A DNA stretch of 64,000 nt from Parabacteroides gordonii MS-1 = DSM 23371. GTDB taxonomy: Bacteria; Bacteroidota; Bacteroidia; Bacteroidales; Tannerellaceae. Under the pieces are notes generated by a model. It was given only the letters and a program-made list of their open reading frames with translations, had not been told where the DNA came from and did no database searches. Below, piece after piece: positions 15,798 through 25,078 of the stretch. Where the stretch lies: positions 4,104,749 through 4,168,748 of the forward strand of contig NZ_KQ033919.1 in assembly GCF_000969825.1 (NCBI RefSeq). The letters run 5' to 3'. The translations under genes and the position numbers were made by a program. The stretch's first letter is position 1, and each line of letters starts with the position of its first letter.

Positions 15798-16475
15798 ATG
15801 GAAGATACAATACTGCTCAAACTAGAAGATGTGGAGATCTGCCGCGACGAAAATGTCATACTCCATAACGCCTCTTTTACCCTTCGTAACGGAGAGTTCG
15901 TCTATGTCATCGGAAAAGTCGGTTCCGGAAAGAGCAGTCTGTTGAAATCATTGTATTGCGAAATCCCGATCGGCCGGGGAGAAGCCTGGCTGCTCGACTA
16001 TAATCTTTGTAAGATGAAGCGGAAAGATATACCCTATCTCCGCCGTAAGCTGGGGATTGTCTTTCAGGATTTCCAGTTGCTGACCGACCGTTCGGTGATC
16101 CGTAATCTGGAGTTCGTCCTGCGGGCTACCGGATGGAAAAAGAAGAGCGAGATAAAAGAGCGCATCGACGATGTGCTCCATCAGGTCGGGATGCATAACA
16201 AAGGATACAAGATGCCGCACGAACTATCGGGTGGCGAACAACAGCGTATCGTCATAGCAAGGGCGCTTCTGAACGATCCGAAGCTGATACTGGCCGACGA
16301 GCCGACAGGCAACCTCGACCCGGAAACAAGCGGTCAGATCGTGCAGCTTCTGCATGATATCTGCCAGAAAGGTACGGCCGTGATAATGACCACACATAAC
16401 TATACACTGGTACATAATTATCCGGCCCGTATAGTTAAATGTGAGAATGCCTGTCTGGGTGATGTGGGAGAATAA
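15798..16475 (+). CDS. ftsE: FtsE-like ABC transporter ATPase
   Basis: This 225-residue ATP-binding subunit shows Walker [10 protein letters not shown] (39-47), signature [16 protein letters not shown], Walker [13 protein letters not shown] and H-loop TTHNY. Size and sequence fit FtsE, which with the membrane partner FtsX controls peptidoglycan hydrolases during division. No ftsX or other permease gene is adjacent, so the symbol rests on family likeness; a LolD-type ATPase is the main alternative. It follows hisIE by 5 bases but is functionally unrelated to histidine synthesis. lysC downstream has its own promoter. Confidence 0.8.
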   Translation: MEDTILLKLEDVEICRDENVILHNASFTLRNGEFVYVIGKVGSGKSSLLKSLYCEIPIGRGEAWLLDYNLCKMKRKDIPYLRRKLGIVFQDFQLLTDRSVIRNLEFVLRATGWKKKSEIKERIDDVLHQVGMHNKGYKMPHELSGGEQQRIVIARALLNDPKLILADEPTGNLDPETSGQIVQLLHDICQKGTAVIMTTHNYTLVHNYPARIVKCENACLGDVGE

Positions 16476-16484
16476 TTTTTTATG

Positions 16485-16492
16485 TAACTTTG
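16485..16492 (+). promoter_or_regulatory. -7 box TAACTTTG for lysC
   Basis: The consensus box lies 10 bases after the FtsE-like gene and 47 bases before the lysC start. Confidence 0.65.
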
Positions 16493-16539
16493 CACACGCA
16501 AAAAGCAAGGAACAAACAATTTAATCATAGGAAAAGAAA

Positions 16540-17856
16540 ATGAAAGTTTTAAAGTTTGGCGGTACTTCTGTGGGATCTGCACAGAGAATGAAAGAGGTAG
16601 CAAAGCTCATTTGCTCAGGCGACCGTAACATCGTGGTGTTGTCTGCCATGTCTGGTACAACCAACTCGTTGGTTGAAATATCCGACTACCTGTACAAGAA
16701 AAATCCGGATGGTGCAAACGAGATCATCAATAAGCTTGCACAGAAGTATTACGGACATATCGAAGAACTGTATAGCACCGACGAATATAAGCAGAAGGCC
16801 AAAGAACTTGTAAAATCTCATTTCGACTATATCCGCACCTTTACGAAAGACCTTTTCACCTTGTTTGAGGAAAAAGTCGTATTGGCACAGGGAGAATTGA
16901 TCTCTACCGGCATGATGAACCTGTATCTGAATGAAACAGGCGTTAAGTCTGTCCTGCTTCCTGCACTCGAATATATGCGTACGGATAAAAATGCTGAACC
17001 GGATCCTGTATATATCAAGGAACGTTTAAGCAAATTACTGAACGAACATAAGGACGCGGAACTGTACATCACCCAGGGATATATCTGTCGTAACGCTTAC
17101 GGTGAGATCGATAACCTGCAACGTGGCGGTAGCGATTATAGCGCTTCTCTGATCGGTGCAGCTCTCAATGCAGAAGAAATCCAAATCTGGACAGATATCG
17201 ACGGTATGCATAACAACGATCCGCGTATTGTCGACAAGACATCACCCGTTCGTAACCTGCATTTCGAAGAAGCAGCGGAATTGGCTTACTTCGGTGCCAA
17301 GATCCTGCACCCGACTTGTATCCTGCCGGCCAAGTTGAACAATATCCCGGTTCGTCTGCTCAACACCATGCAGCCGGAAGCTCCCGGTACGTTGATCTCC
17401 AACGAAACGGAAAAAGGAAAGATCAAGGCTGTTGCGGCAAAAGACAATATCATTTCCATTAAGATAAAGAGCGGCCGTATGCTGCTGGCTACCGGTTTCC
17501 TGCGTAAGGTATTCGAAATCTTCGAAAACTACCAGACTCCGATCGATATGGTTACCACTTCTGAAGTGGGTGTTTCCGTAACGATCGACAACCGTAAGCA
17601 TCTGGAAGAAATTGTAGACGACCTGAAGAAGTACGGAACAGTTACCGTAGATGAAAACATGGTGATTGTCTGTGTGGTAGGCGACCTGGAATGGGATAAC
17701 GTTGGTTTCGAAGCCCGTATCGTACAGGCGATGAAAGACGTGCCGGTTCGTATGATCTCATACGGCGGAAGCAACTACAACGTTTCGCTTTTGGTGAAGG
17801 CCACTGATAAGGTAAAAGCGCTACAGGCGTTAAGCGATCATTTATTTAACAACTAA
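16540..17856 (+). CDS. lysC: Aspartate kinase
   Basis: Aspartate kinase phosphorylates aspartate in the first step towards lysine, diaminopimelate, threonine and methionine. The 438-residue protein opens with the nucleotide-binding motif KFGGTSVGS (5-13); the kinase domain continues with RGGSDYSASLIGAAL and TDIDGMHNNDPR. Two C-terminal ACT domains (about 300-438, including TSEVGVSVTID) imply feedback control, probably by lysine. It is monofunctional, without a homoserine dehydrogenase domain. lysA follows 59 bases later, but a terminator-like hairpin lies between them, so read-through may set lysA expression. Confidence 0.95.
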   Translation: MKVLKFGGTSVGSAQRMKEVAKLICSGDRNIVVLSAMSGTTNSLVEISDYLYKKNPDGANEIINKLAQKYYGHIEELYSTDEYKQKAKELVKSHFDYIRTFTKDLFTLFEEKVVLAQGELISTGMMNLYLNETGVKSVLLPALEYMRTDKNAEPDPVYIKERLSKLLNEHKDAELYITQGYICRNAYGEIDNLQRGGSDYSASLIGAALNAEEIQIWTDIDGMHNNDPRIVDKTSPVRNLHFEEAAELAYFGAKILHPTCILPAKLNNIPVRLLNTMQPEAPGTLISNETEKGKIKAVAAKDNIISIKIKSGRMLLATGFLRKVFEIFENYQTPIDMVTTSEVGVSVTIDNRKHLEEIVDDLKKYGTVTVDENMVIVCVVGDLEWDNVGFEARIVQAMKDVPVRMISYGGSNYNVSLLVKATDKVKALQALSDHLFNN

Positions 17857-17865
17857 ATAATCCGA

Positions 17866-17895
17866 GGGCAGCCTATTCAGACTGCCCTTCTTTAA
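17866..17895 (+). terminator. Terminator-like hairpin between lysC and lysA
   Basis: GGGCAG (17866-17871) pairs with CTGCCC (17882-17887), followed by TTCTTT. The stem is short at 6 bp. It may be a partial terminator that lowers lysA relative to lysC. Confidence 0.6.
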
Positions 17896-17915
17896 TTTAT
17901 ATAATATATAATAAT

Positions 17916-19073
17916 ATGCTCAAAGGAACATTCCCGATAGATAAACTGAAGGCACTTCCTACGCCTTTTTATTATTATGATGTGAAATTATTGCAGGACA
18001 CCCTGGATATGGTAAAAACGGAAGCCGGCAAGTACAATTACCATGTACATTATGCCGTGAAAGCAAATGCCAATCCGCGTATCCTTTCTATTATAGCCGA
18101 AAACGGACTGGGCGCCGACTGTGTGAGCGGTGGCGAAGTACAGGCCGCTCTGGATGCCGGTTTCCCTTCTGGTAAGATCGTATTTGCCGGTGTCGGTAAA
18201 GCCGACTGGGAAATCAACCTGGGACTGGATAACGATATCTTCTGCTTCAACGTCGAGTCTGCCGTCGAGCTTGATATCCTGAACGAACTGGCAGCCGCAA
18301 AGAATAAAGTAGCCGCTGTGGCTCTCCGTATCAACCCGGAAGTAGATGCGCATACACATGCCAAGATCACGACCGGTATGAAAGAAAATAAATTCGGTAT
18401 CAATCTGAGCCAGCTCGGGGAAGTATTGGATAATCTTTCAAAACTGAAGAACGTGAAGCTGATCGGTATTCATTGCCATATCGGTTCACAGATCACGGAT
18501 ATGTCTTCATTCCGTAACCTGGTGATCCGTGTGAATGAGATACAGGAAGAACTGGAAGCCCGTGGTATCACTATTGAAAATCTGAACTTCGGTGGCGGTC
18601 TGGGTATCGATTATTATCATCCGAACCATCTGCCTATTCCTGCTTTCGATAATTATTTCGCGGTATTCAACAAGCTGCTGAAAGTCCGTCCCGGACAAGA
18701 GGTTCACTTCGAACCGGGCCGTTCGGTGGTGGCACAGTGCGGTACACTGATCTCACAGGTGCTGTATGTGAAGATTGGCGAGACGAAGAAATTTGCTATC
18801 CTCGACGCAGGTTTTACCGAACTGATCCGTCCGGCTATGTATGACGCGTATCACCGGATCGAAAATATCTCCAGTGATGAGGAAGTGGAGCTTTACGATG
18901 TGGTGGGCCCTATCTGCGAATCATCCGATGTATTCGGTAAAGATGTCGAACTGAACAAGGCACATCGCGGCGACCTGATCGCTTTGCGTTCTGCCGGTGC
19001 TTACGGTGAAGTGATGGCTTCCCAGTATAACTGCCGCCGTTTGCCGAAAGCTTATTATTCGGATATGATTTAA
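17916..19073 (+). CDS. lysA: Diaminopimelate decarboxylase
   Basis: LysA makes lysine from meso-diaminopimelate using PLP. The 385-residue protein has the PLP lysine K49 in VHYAVKAN, the glycine-rich phosphate loop GGGLGIDYY, the HCHIGSQI stretch, and the catalytic Cys loop VGPICESSDVFG near the C-terminus. It has the usual two-domain layout of an alanine-racemase-like barrel and a beta domain. Together with lysC it gives the first and last steps of lysine synthesis in one place. A region of hairpin repeats follows it. Confidence 0.96.
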   Translation: MLKGTFPIDKLKALPTPFYYYDVKLLQDTLDMVKTEAGKYNYHVHYAVKANANPRILSIIAENGLGADCVSGGEVQAALDAGFPSGKIVFAGVGKADWEINLGLDNDIFCFNVESAVELDILNELAAAKNKVAAVALRINPEVDAHTHAKITTGMKENKFGINLSQLGEVLDNLSKLKNVKLIGIHCHIGSQITDMSSFRNLVIRVNEIQEELEARGITIENLNFGGGLGIDYYHPNHLPIPAFDNYFAVFNKLLKVRPGQEVHFEPGRSVVAQCGTLISQVLYVKIGETKKFAILDAGFTELIRPAMYDAYHRIENISSDEEVELYDVVGPICESSDVFGKDVELNKAHRGDLIALRSAGAYGEVMASQYNCRRLPKAYYSDMI

Positions 19074-19087
19074 AAATCATACTTTTA

Positions 19088-19185
19088 CATAGTAGTGTAA
19101 ACTGTCTTGATACTACTGTGCTAGTATTCTTAGCATAGTAGTGTTATTGGGACTGGCACTACTGTCCTGGTACCGTTTTCGGTAC
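19088..19185. repeat. Tandem hairpins built on CATAGTAGTGT, plus a GTACCG hairpin
   Basis: CATAGTAGTGT at 19088-19098 can pair, with G-U wobbles, with ATACTACTGTG at 19110-19120 across 11 bases. A second CATAGTAGTGT at 19134-19144 pairs with CACTACTGT at 19158-19166. GTACCG/CGGTAC at 19170-19185 adds a third hairpin with loop TTTT. The same core (CACTACTGTG) recurs near 39955. They lie in the 240-bp space after lysA and may end its transcript. Confidence 0.65.
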
Positions 19186-19257
19186 GGGAAGTGAATCGGG
19201 TTTCTTTGTTTTTGCAAAGGTTCCCGGTTTTCTTGTTTATTGTGTTTTCTTTTTTAC

Positions 19258-19265
19258 TACCTTTG
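19258..19265 (+). promoter_or_regulatory. -7 box TACCTTTG for the lipoprotein gene
   Basis: The consensus box lies 46 bases before the ATG at 19312, after the hairpin-rich space following lysA. Confidence 0.65.
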
Positions 19266-19311
19266 TACGATCCCTTTGTGTGGAGTCTTGTAAGGCATAA
19301 ATGATTAACAG

Positions 19312-20079
19312 ATGAAATGTGAAATGAGAAAGAAAGATTTATATTGGGTATTTGCGGTTTGTTTTATCATGCTATCATCCTGTCTGGGTGATTCCAATAC
19401 CCGGATAACTGTAGGGGAGCAGGAAGCTGTTTATCAGGTTCGTCCATCCAGGGGACTTGTTCTGAGTGGTGGTCGTCTGATCTATTCTTCCAGCATAAAC
19501 TCTTTGCGTGCGGATGCGGGCGACTGTTTTATGGTGCAATATTCTTTTGATACTTCCAATCCTGAATTACAAAAGACAGACAGCTTGTCGGTTGAATTGC
19601 TCGGTGAGCCAACGGAAGTCCCTTTGTGGACAGTGGAAGGAACTGTCCCATCGGATACTCTGTTGACAGACGAACAATATATAGCAAAGATCGGGACGCG
19701 TACACCTTATATCAAGGGACGTCTTTTCCTCTGGCCGCAGCTCAATGAGCCGGAAAGTCAGCGGGATAGTTTTGTAATGCATTATGATAGTGTTAATTTG
19801 TATAAGACGACAGATGGTTTTCGTACATACAACCTGTATTTGCGTGCCATCCGGAAGTCGGAGATTCCGGCAGATGCAGACTCGGCATTGGTGCCTCATA
19901 CGGAAGCATTCGATATCGAAAGCTTTTTCAATAAAGCTTTGGAGATGGAAACAGCCAATCAGTCGAAGACGCTTACTATTGCTGTCAATTATGTGGCAAA
20001 ACCCAATAAAGACACGACTGCCGTTGAATGGTCTGTATTGGAGTTGAATTATGATTTGGAAAACGGAACTGAAGAATAA
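19312..20079 (+). CDS. Lipoprotein related to the one at 709-1461
   Basis: The lipoprotein signal peptide ends in FIMLSSCLGD, with the lipidated Cys at residue 24 (20 if the in-frame ATG four codons later is used). The mature protein has about 230 residues, mostly predicted strand, with no known catalytic motif. The last third parallels the lipoprotein at 709-1461: both have an E/N-AF-x-x-x-x-FF stretch followed by N-K-D-T-T-A-x-x-W near the end. Function is unknown; a role in the outer membrane is likely from the lipobox alone. It has its own -7 box and no operon partner on either side. Confidence 0.7.
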   Translation: MKCEMRKKDLYWVFAVCFIMLSSCLGDSNTRITVGEQEAVYQVRPSRGLVLSGGRLIYSSSINSLRADAGDCFMVQYSFDTSNPELQKTDSLSVELLGEPTEVPLWTVEGTVPSDTLLTDEQYIAKIGTRTPYIKGRLFLWPQLNEPESQRDSFVMHYDSVNLYKTTDGFRTYNLYLRAIRKSEIPADADSALVPHTEAFDIESFFNKALEMETANQSKTLTIAVNYVAKPNKDTTAVEWSVLELNYDLENGTEE

Positions 20080-20176
20080 GAGGGATACGGGTAAAAATAG
20101 AAGTTTACGGTAAGGGGGAGGATACCGTTATTAATGATAAAAGGTTTTGTATAACTATTTATATCCCTTATTTTTA

Positions 20177-20184
20177 TACTTTTG
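20177..20184 (+). promoter_or_regulatory. -7 box TACTTTTG for the Yip1-family gene
   Basis: The consensus box lies 23 bases before the ATG at 20208. Confidence 0.65.
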
Positions 20185-20207
20185 TCATTTGAATAGAAAA
20201 CGGAGAG

Positions 20208-20774
20208 ATGTATAAAGAGATATTAAAGTGGGTAATAGCTATCATTTCCCAGCCGGGGAAGGCGTGGGAGATGCTGACAAAGAAAGAAGAGAAGGGTGAC
20301 GAATTCTTATCAAAATTCGTGTACCCGTTAATCGGGCTGGTTACTGCGGCTGCATTTCTGGGCGTATTGTTTACGCGGAAAGAGTTCGACATAGAGCTGG
20401 CTTTGAAGTCTTCCATTAAAACCCTGGTTTCATCGTTCGGTGGTTTCTACCTGAGTGCTTATCTGTTGAATGAGCTTTGGCAGGGATTCTTTAAAAGAAC
20501 GAAAGATATGAAACTTTGCCAGCGTTTTGTCGGTTATTCTTCGTCACTGATGTTTGCGTTGAATATCGTCCTGATGCTGTTGCCGGAATTTTTCTTTCTG
20601 CGTATCTTCATACTTTATACCTTTTATATCGTTTGGGAGGGAGCAGGCCCTTATATGCAGGTGGAAGAGAAGGAACGCCTGAAGTTTGCCGGTATAGCAA
20701 CCGTTGTTATTTTACTGACGCCAGCCGTAATTGAATTTGTACTTTTCATGTTGATGCCGGGCTTGCGTTATTGA
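20208..20774 (+). CDS. Yip1-family inner membrane protein
   Basis: The 188-residue protein has a short amphipathic N-terminus containing the P-x-x-x-W motif common in bacterial Yip1 proteins (SQPGKAWEML). About five hydrophobic segments follow (PLIGLVTAAAFLGVLF, SFGGFYLSAYLL, SSLMFALNIVLMLL, IFILYTFYIVW and IATVVILLTPAVIEFVLFML). No catalytic residues are evident and the role in bacteria is not established. smpB starts 13 bases after its stop codon, so the two genes are probably co-transcribed from the -7 box at 20177. Confidence 0.8.
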   Translation: MYKEILKWVIAIISQPGKAWEMLTKKEEKGDEFLSKFVYPLIGLVTAAAFLGVLFTRKEFDIELALKSSIKTLVSSFGGFYLSAYLLNELWQGFFKRTKDMKLCQRFVGYSSSLMFALNIVLMLLPEFFFLRIFILYTFYIVWEGAGPYMQVEEKERLKFAGIATVVILLTPAVIEFVLFMLMPGLRY

Positions 20775-20787
20775 CAGATAAAGAAAG

Positions 20788-21249
20788 ATGAAAGAAAAGA
20801 TTAGTAATAATATACAGATAAAGAACAAGCGGGCAACATTCGACTTCGAATTGCTCGACACGTTCACGGCCGGGATCGTGCTGACCGGGACGGAGATCAA
20901 ATCGATCCGTCTGGGAAAAGCCAGCCTGGTGGATACTTTTTGTATTATGGAAAGAGGCGAATTATGGGTAAAGAACATGTATGTCGCCGAATATTTCTAT
21001 GGTACGTATAATAATCATGTGGCACGCCGCGACCGTAAGCTGTTGCTTACGAAGAAGGAGCTGCGCAAGATCGACGGTGCAGCCCGTAACAGCGGTTTTA
21101 CGATTATCCCTACCCGTATGTTTATCAATGAAAAAGGGCTTGCCAAAGTCGTTGTAGCTATCGCCAAAGGTAAAAAGGAATACGATAAGCGCGACTCGAT
21201 CAAGGCTCGTGACGATAAGCGGGAAATGGACAGAGCATTCAAGCGGTAA
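20788..21249 (+). CDS. smpB: SsrA-binding protein SmpB
   Basis: SmpB binds the tRNA-like domain of tmRNA and brings it to stalled ribosomes for trans-translation. The 153-residue protein has the expected beta barrel: [20 protein letters not shown], then [20 protein letters not shown]. The conserved basic C-terminal tail ([20 protein letters not shown]) occupies the mRNA channel in known structures. It follows the Yip1-family gene closely. tmRNA itself is not in this window. metH begins 47 bases downstream. Confidence 0.97.
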   Translation: MKEKISNNIQIKNKRATFDFELLDTFTAGIVLTGTEIKSIRLGKASLVDTFCIMERGELWVKNMYVAEYFYGTYNNHVARRDRKLLLTKKELRKIDGAARNSGFTIIPTRMFINEKGLAKVVVAIAKGKKEYDKRDSIKARDDKREMDRAFKR

Positions 21250-21296
21250 GATATAGTTGCTTACCGTTTCTCTTTTCACTACGAAACAACATATCT

Positions 21297-24200
21297 ATGA
21301 CTAAAGAAATATTTATACGCTCCCTGCAGGAACGTATCCTGATTCTGGATGGTGGTATGGGTACCATGATCCAGGGATTTAACCTGAAAGAACAGGATTA
21401 CAGAGGCGATCGTTTCTCCGATTTTCCCGGGCAACTGAAAGGGAACAACGACCTGTTGTGTATCACCCGTCCGGATGTTATCAAATCCATTCATCGCCAG
21501 TACCTGGATGCCGGGGCGGATATCTTCGCGACGAACACCTTCAATGCTAATGCCATTTCGATGGAAGACTATGGCATGCAGGAATATGTGCGTGAGATAA
21601 ACCTGGCTGCCGGAAAGTTGGGACGCGAAGTGGCCGACGAGTTTATGGCGGAACATCCCGGCCGGACTATTTTTGTAGCCGGATCGGTAGGCCCGACCAA
21701 TAAGACGGCTTCCATGAGCCCCGACGTAAGCAATCCCGCTTACCGGGCTGTCACCTATAAAGATGTCTACCAAGCCTATAAAGAACAGGTGGAAGCCCTG
21801 ATCGACGGAGGGGTGGACATCATCCTTTTTGAAACGACCTTCGACACGCTGAATGTAAAGGCCGGATTGGAGGCTGCCGAGACAGCCCTGAAGGAAAAAG
21901 GAAAGGAACTGCCGATCATGTTGTCGCTGACGCTTTCCGCCCAGGGAGGACGTACATTGTCCGGTCAGACGCTGGGTGCCTGCCTGGCATCCGTCCAGCA
22001 TATCAATCTGGTGAGTATCGGCCTGAACTGCTCGTTCGGTGCAGCCGATATGAAACCGTATCTGGCGGAACTGGCCAAACATGCTCCTTATTATATCAGT
22101 GCCTATCCGAATGCCGGCTTGCCGAACAGTTTCGGAACATATGACGAAACGCCCGAAAAGATGGCCGGTCATGTGAAACCGTTCATTGAAGAGGGACTGG
22201 TTAATATCCTGGGAGGTTGTTGTGGTACGACCCCTGCCCATATCGCCCAATATCCGGCGTTGATAAAAGGGGCGAAACCGCATGTCCCGGCTGCCAAACC
22301 CGATTGCCTGTGGCTGTCAGGACTAGAGCTGTTGGAAGTAAAGAAAGAAAATAACTTTATCAATATCGGCGAACGTTGTAACGTAGCCGGCTCCCGTAAA
22401 TTCCTTCGCCTGATAAAGGAAGGGAACTATGAAGAAGCGCTGACCATTGCCCGCAAGCAGGTGGAAGACGGTGCCCAAGTAGTCGATATCAATATGGACG
22501 ACGGTATGCTCGATGCGGTAAAGGAAATGACTACTTTCCTGAACCTGGTGGCATCCGAACCGGATATTGCCCGCGTGCCTGTTATGATCGACTCTTCCAA
22601 ATGGGAAGTGATCGAAGAAGGCCTGATGTGCGTACAGGGAAAAAGCATCGTCAACTCGATCTCCCTGAAAGAGGGGGAAGAAGCCTTTCTGGCTCATGCC
22701 GCCCGGATCAAACAATTGGGAGCGGCTGTTGTCGTGATGGCTTTCGACGAGAAAGGGCAGGCCGATACCTTCGAACGGAAAGCGGAAGTCTGCGGACGCG
22801 CTTACCGTCTCCTCCGGGAGAAAATAGATTTCGATCCGAATGGAATTATATTCGACCCGAATGTACTGGCTATTGCTACCGGTATGGAAGAACATAACGG
22901 GTACGGTCTCGATTTCATTCGTGCCGTCGAGTGGATCAAGCAGAATCTGCCCGGTGCGAAAGTAAGCGGCGGTATCAGTAACCTGTCGTTCTCCTTCCGT
23001 GGAAATAATTATGTGCGCGAAGCGATGCATTCCGTATTCCTCTACCATGCCATCGGCAAGGGGCTGGATATGGGGATTGTCAATCCTTCATCAGCCGTGC
23101 TTTATGAAGATATAGAACCGGAGTTCCGTAACCTGCTGGAAGATGTGATCCTGTACCGTCGTCCGGAAGCCGCCGAGGAACTCATCACGTATGCTCAGAA
23201 CCTGCATGTGGAAAAGCAGGGCGGAGCGGAAGAAAAACAGGAAGCCTGGAGGGAACAACCGTTGAAGGAGCGTCTCGAATATGCCTTGATAAAAGGGATC
23301 GGCGACCATCTGGAAGAAGACTTGGCGGAAGCCTTGAAAGCCTATCCCCGTGCCGTGGATATCATCGACGGCCCTCTGATGAGTGGCATGAATAAGGTCG
23401 GTGAGTTGTTCGGTGCCGGCAAAATGTTCCTGCCGCAGGTGGTAAAGACTGCCCGTACCATGAAAAAGGCCGTTGCCATCCTGCAACCGGCTATCGAGGC
23501 GGAGAAGTCCGCTTCCGGTTCGGCAAAAGCGGGAAAGGTTGTTTTCGCTACCGTAAAAGGCGACGTGCACGATATCGGAAAGAATATCGTATCGATCGTG
23601 CTGGCCTGCAACAATTATGAGGTGATCGACCTGGGGGTGATGGTTCCGGCCGAAGTCATTATAAAGACAGCTATCGAAGAAAAGCCGGATCTGGTTTGCC
23701 TGTCCGGACTGATAACGCCTTCGCTGGAAGAGATGGTGCATGTAACGGACGAAATGCAGAAAGCCGGCCTGACTATCCCCGTCATGGTGGGTGGGGCAAC
23801 GACCTCTAAGCTGCATACGGCCATTAAGATCGCGCCGCATTACGACTATCCTGTCATTCACGTGCTCGATGCTTCGCAGAATCCGTTGATCGCAGCCAAG
23901 TTGCTGAATCCGGATACCCGTGATGCTTATATAGAAAATCTCAATAAAGAATATGAAGCCTTGCGTGCTTCTATGGAGAAGAAGAAAGAAGTGCTGGTTC
24001 CGCTGGATGAAGCCCGTGCCAATCCGCAGAAGCTCGACTGGTCGGCCTATACGCCGGTGGTTCCGAACCGGATGGGCATACATGTTATTCCGTACGTTCC
24101 TTTGGAGGAGATCATCCCTTATATACACTGGACTTTCTTCTTCAGTGCCTGGAAGCTGAACGGACGTTATGCCACCATTACGCAGATACACGGTTGCGAC

Positions 24201-24995
24201 GGCTGTCGTGCATCCTGGCTGGCCGACTTCCCGGAAGAAGAACGTGCGAAGGCTGCCGAAGCGATGCAATTGTATAAGGATGCCGTGAAGCTGCTCGACC
24301 GTCTGGTAGAAATGAAGGCCGAGTATTGCAAGGCCATCTACGGATTTTTCCCCGCCAACAGTGACGGTGATAATATCCGCCTGGGCGATATCACGATCCC
24401 GGTATTGCGTCAGCAGGCAAAGAAGGAAGAAGGTATCTATAAGTCGCTGGCCGATTATCTCCTGCCGGTATCCGAAGGCCGTACCGATTATGCCGGTGCA
24501 TTTGTAGTAACAGCCGGTGCCGGTGCCGAGTCTCTGAAGAACCAACTGGAAGAGGAAGGAGATACCTACAACTCGATGTTGCTTCAAACATTGACCGACC
24601 GTCTGGCTGAAGCCCTGGCCGAATACCTGCATGAAAAGGTGCGTAAGGAATACTGGGGATATGCACCGGACGAATCCTTACCGATCTCCGATTTATATAA
24701 GGTGAAATATCAGGGTATCCGTCCGGCTATCGGTTATCCGTCGCTGCCGGATCAGTTGCTCAACTATACGTTGGATAACCTGCTGGATATGTCGCAGATC
24801 GGAGTGAAGCTGACGGAAAACGGGGCTATGTATCCAACGGCTACGGTCAGCGGTCTTTATTTTGCCCATCCCGATTCGCAATACTTCATGATCGGTTCGA
24901 TCGACGAAGAGCAGATGAAAGATTATGCTGCCCGTCGGAACCTGTCGGAAGCGGAGGCAAAGAAGCTGTTGAATAAGAATATATCTAATATGTAA
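21297..24995 (+). CDS. metH: Cobalamin-dependent methionine synthase
   Basis: MetH transfers a methyl group from methyltetrahydrofolate to homocysteine through methylcobalamin. All four modules are present in 1232 residues. The homocysteine domain has the zinc ligands C245 in GLNCSFGA and C308/C309 in GGCCGT. A pterin-binding barrel follows (about 350-620). The cobalamin domain has the Co ligand H758 in GDVHDIGKNI. The C-terminal AdoMet reactivation domain is complete, ending about residue 1215 with YFMIGSIDEEQ. Use of this enzyme implies B12 uptake by the cell. No cobalamin riboswitch is evident in the 47 bases upstream. Confidence 0.97.
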   Translation: MTKEIFIRSLQERILILDGGMGTMIQGFNLKEQDYRGDRFSDFPGQLKGNNDLLCITRPDVIKSIHRQYLDAGADIFATNTFNANAISMEDYGMQEYVREINLAAGKLGREVADEFMAEHPGRTIFVAGSVGPTNKTASMSPDVSNPAYRAVTYKDVYQAYKEQVEALIDGGVDIILFETTFDTLNVKAGLEAAETALKEKGKELPIMLSLTLSAQGGRTLSGQTLGACLASVQHINLVSIGLNCSFGAADMKPYLAELAKHAPYYISAYPNAGLPNSFGTYDETPEKMAGHVKPFIEEGLVNILGGCCGTTPAHIAQYPALIKGAKPHVPAAKPDCLWLSGLELLEVKKENNFINIGERCNVAGSRKFLRLIKEGNYEEALTIARKQVEDGAQVVDINMDDGMLDAVKEMTTFLNLVASEPDIARVPVMIDSSKWEVIEEGLMCVQGKSIVNSISLKEGEEAFLAHAARIKQLGAAVVVMAFDEKGQADTFERKAEVCGRAYRLLREKIDFDPNGIIFDPNVLAIATGMEEHNGYGLDFIRAVEWIKQNLPGAKVSGGISNLSFSFRGNNYVREAMHSVFLYHAIGKGLDMGIVNPSSAVLYEDIEPEFRNLLEDVILYRRPEAAEELITYAQNLHVEKQGGAEEKQEAWREQPLKERLEYALIKGIGDHLEEDLAEALKAYPRAVDIIDGPLMSGMNKVGELFGAGKMFLPQVVKTARTMKKAVAILQPAIEAEKSASGSAKAGKVVFATVKGDVHDIGKNIVSIVLACNNYEVIDLGVMVPAEVIIKTAIEEKPDLVCLSGLITPSLEEMVHVTDEMQKAGLTIPVMVGGATTSKLHTAIKIAPHYDYPVIHVLDASQNPLIAAKLLNPDTRDAYIENLNKEYEALRASMEKKKEVLVPLDEARANPQKLDWSAYTPVVPNRMGIHVIPYVPLEEIIPYIHWTFFFSAWKLNGRYATITQIHGCDGCRASWLADFPEEERAKAAEAMQLYKDAVKLLDRLVEMKAEYCKAIYGFFPANSDGDNIRLGDITIPVLRQQAKKEEGIYKSLADYLLPVSEGRTDYAGAFVVTAGAGAESLKNQLEEEGDTYNSMLLQTLTDRLAEALAEYLHEKVRKEYWGYAPDESLPISDLYKVKYQGIRPAIGYPSLPDQLLNYTLDNLLDMSQIGVKLTENGAMYPTATVSGLYFAHPDSQYFMIGSIDEEQMKDYAARRNLSEAEAKKLLNKNISNM

Positions 24996-25045
24996 TCCGG
25001 GAATAAAAAATACCGGATATTGCGCTGTCGTTCTATAAAAACATC

Positions 25046-25053
25046 TATCTTTG
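25046..25053 (+). promoter_or_regulatory. -7 box TATCTTTG for the sensor kinase
   Basis: The consensus box lies 25 bases before the ATG at 25079. Confidence 0.65.
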
Positions 25054-25078
25054 GAAATCAATAGATGGAGACGCTTTT

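Noticed and set aside
21250-21296. Cobalamin riboswitch before metH
   Set aside because: The space is only 47 bases, too short for a cobalamin aptamer, and no B12-box sequence is seen.
21279-22283. 334-codon open frame on the minus strand
   Set aside because: Antisense to the homocysteine-binding domain of metH; no known family, and metH is certain.
23091-24632. 513-codon open frame on the minus strand
   Set aside because: It is antisense to metH, which has full catalytic motifs; the frame shows no domain and reflects GC-rich codon use.
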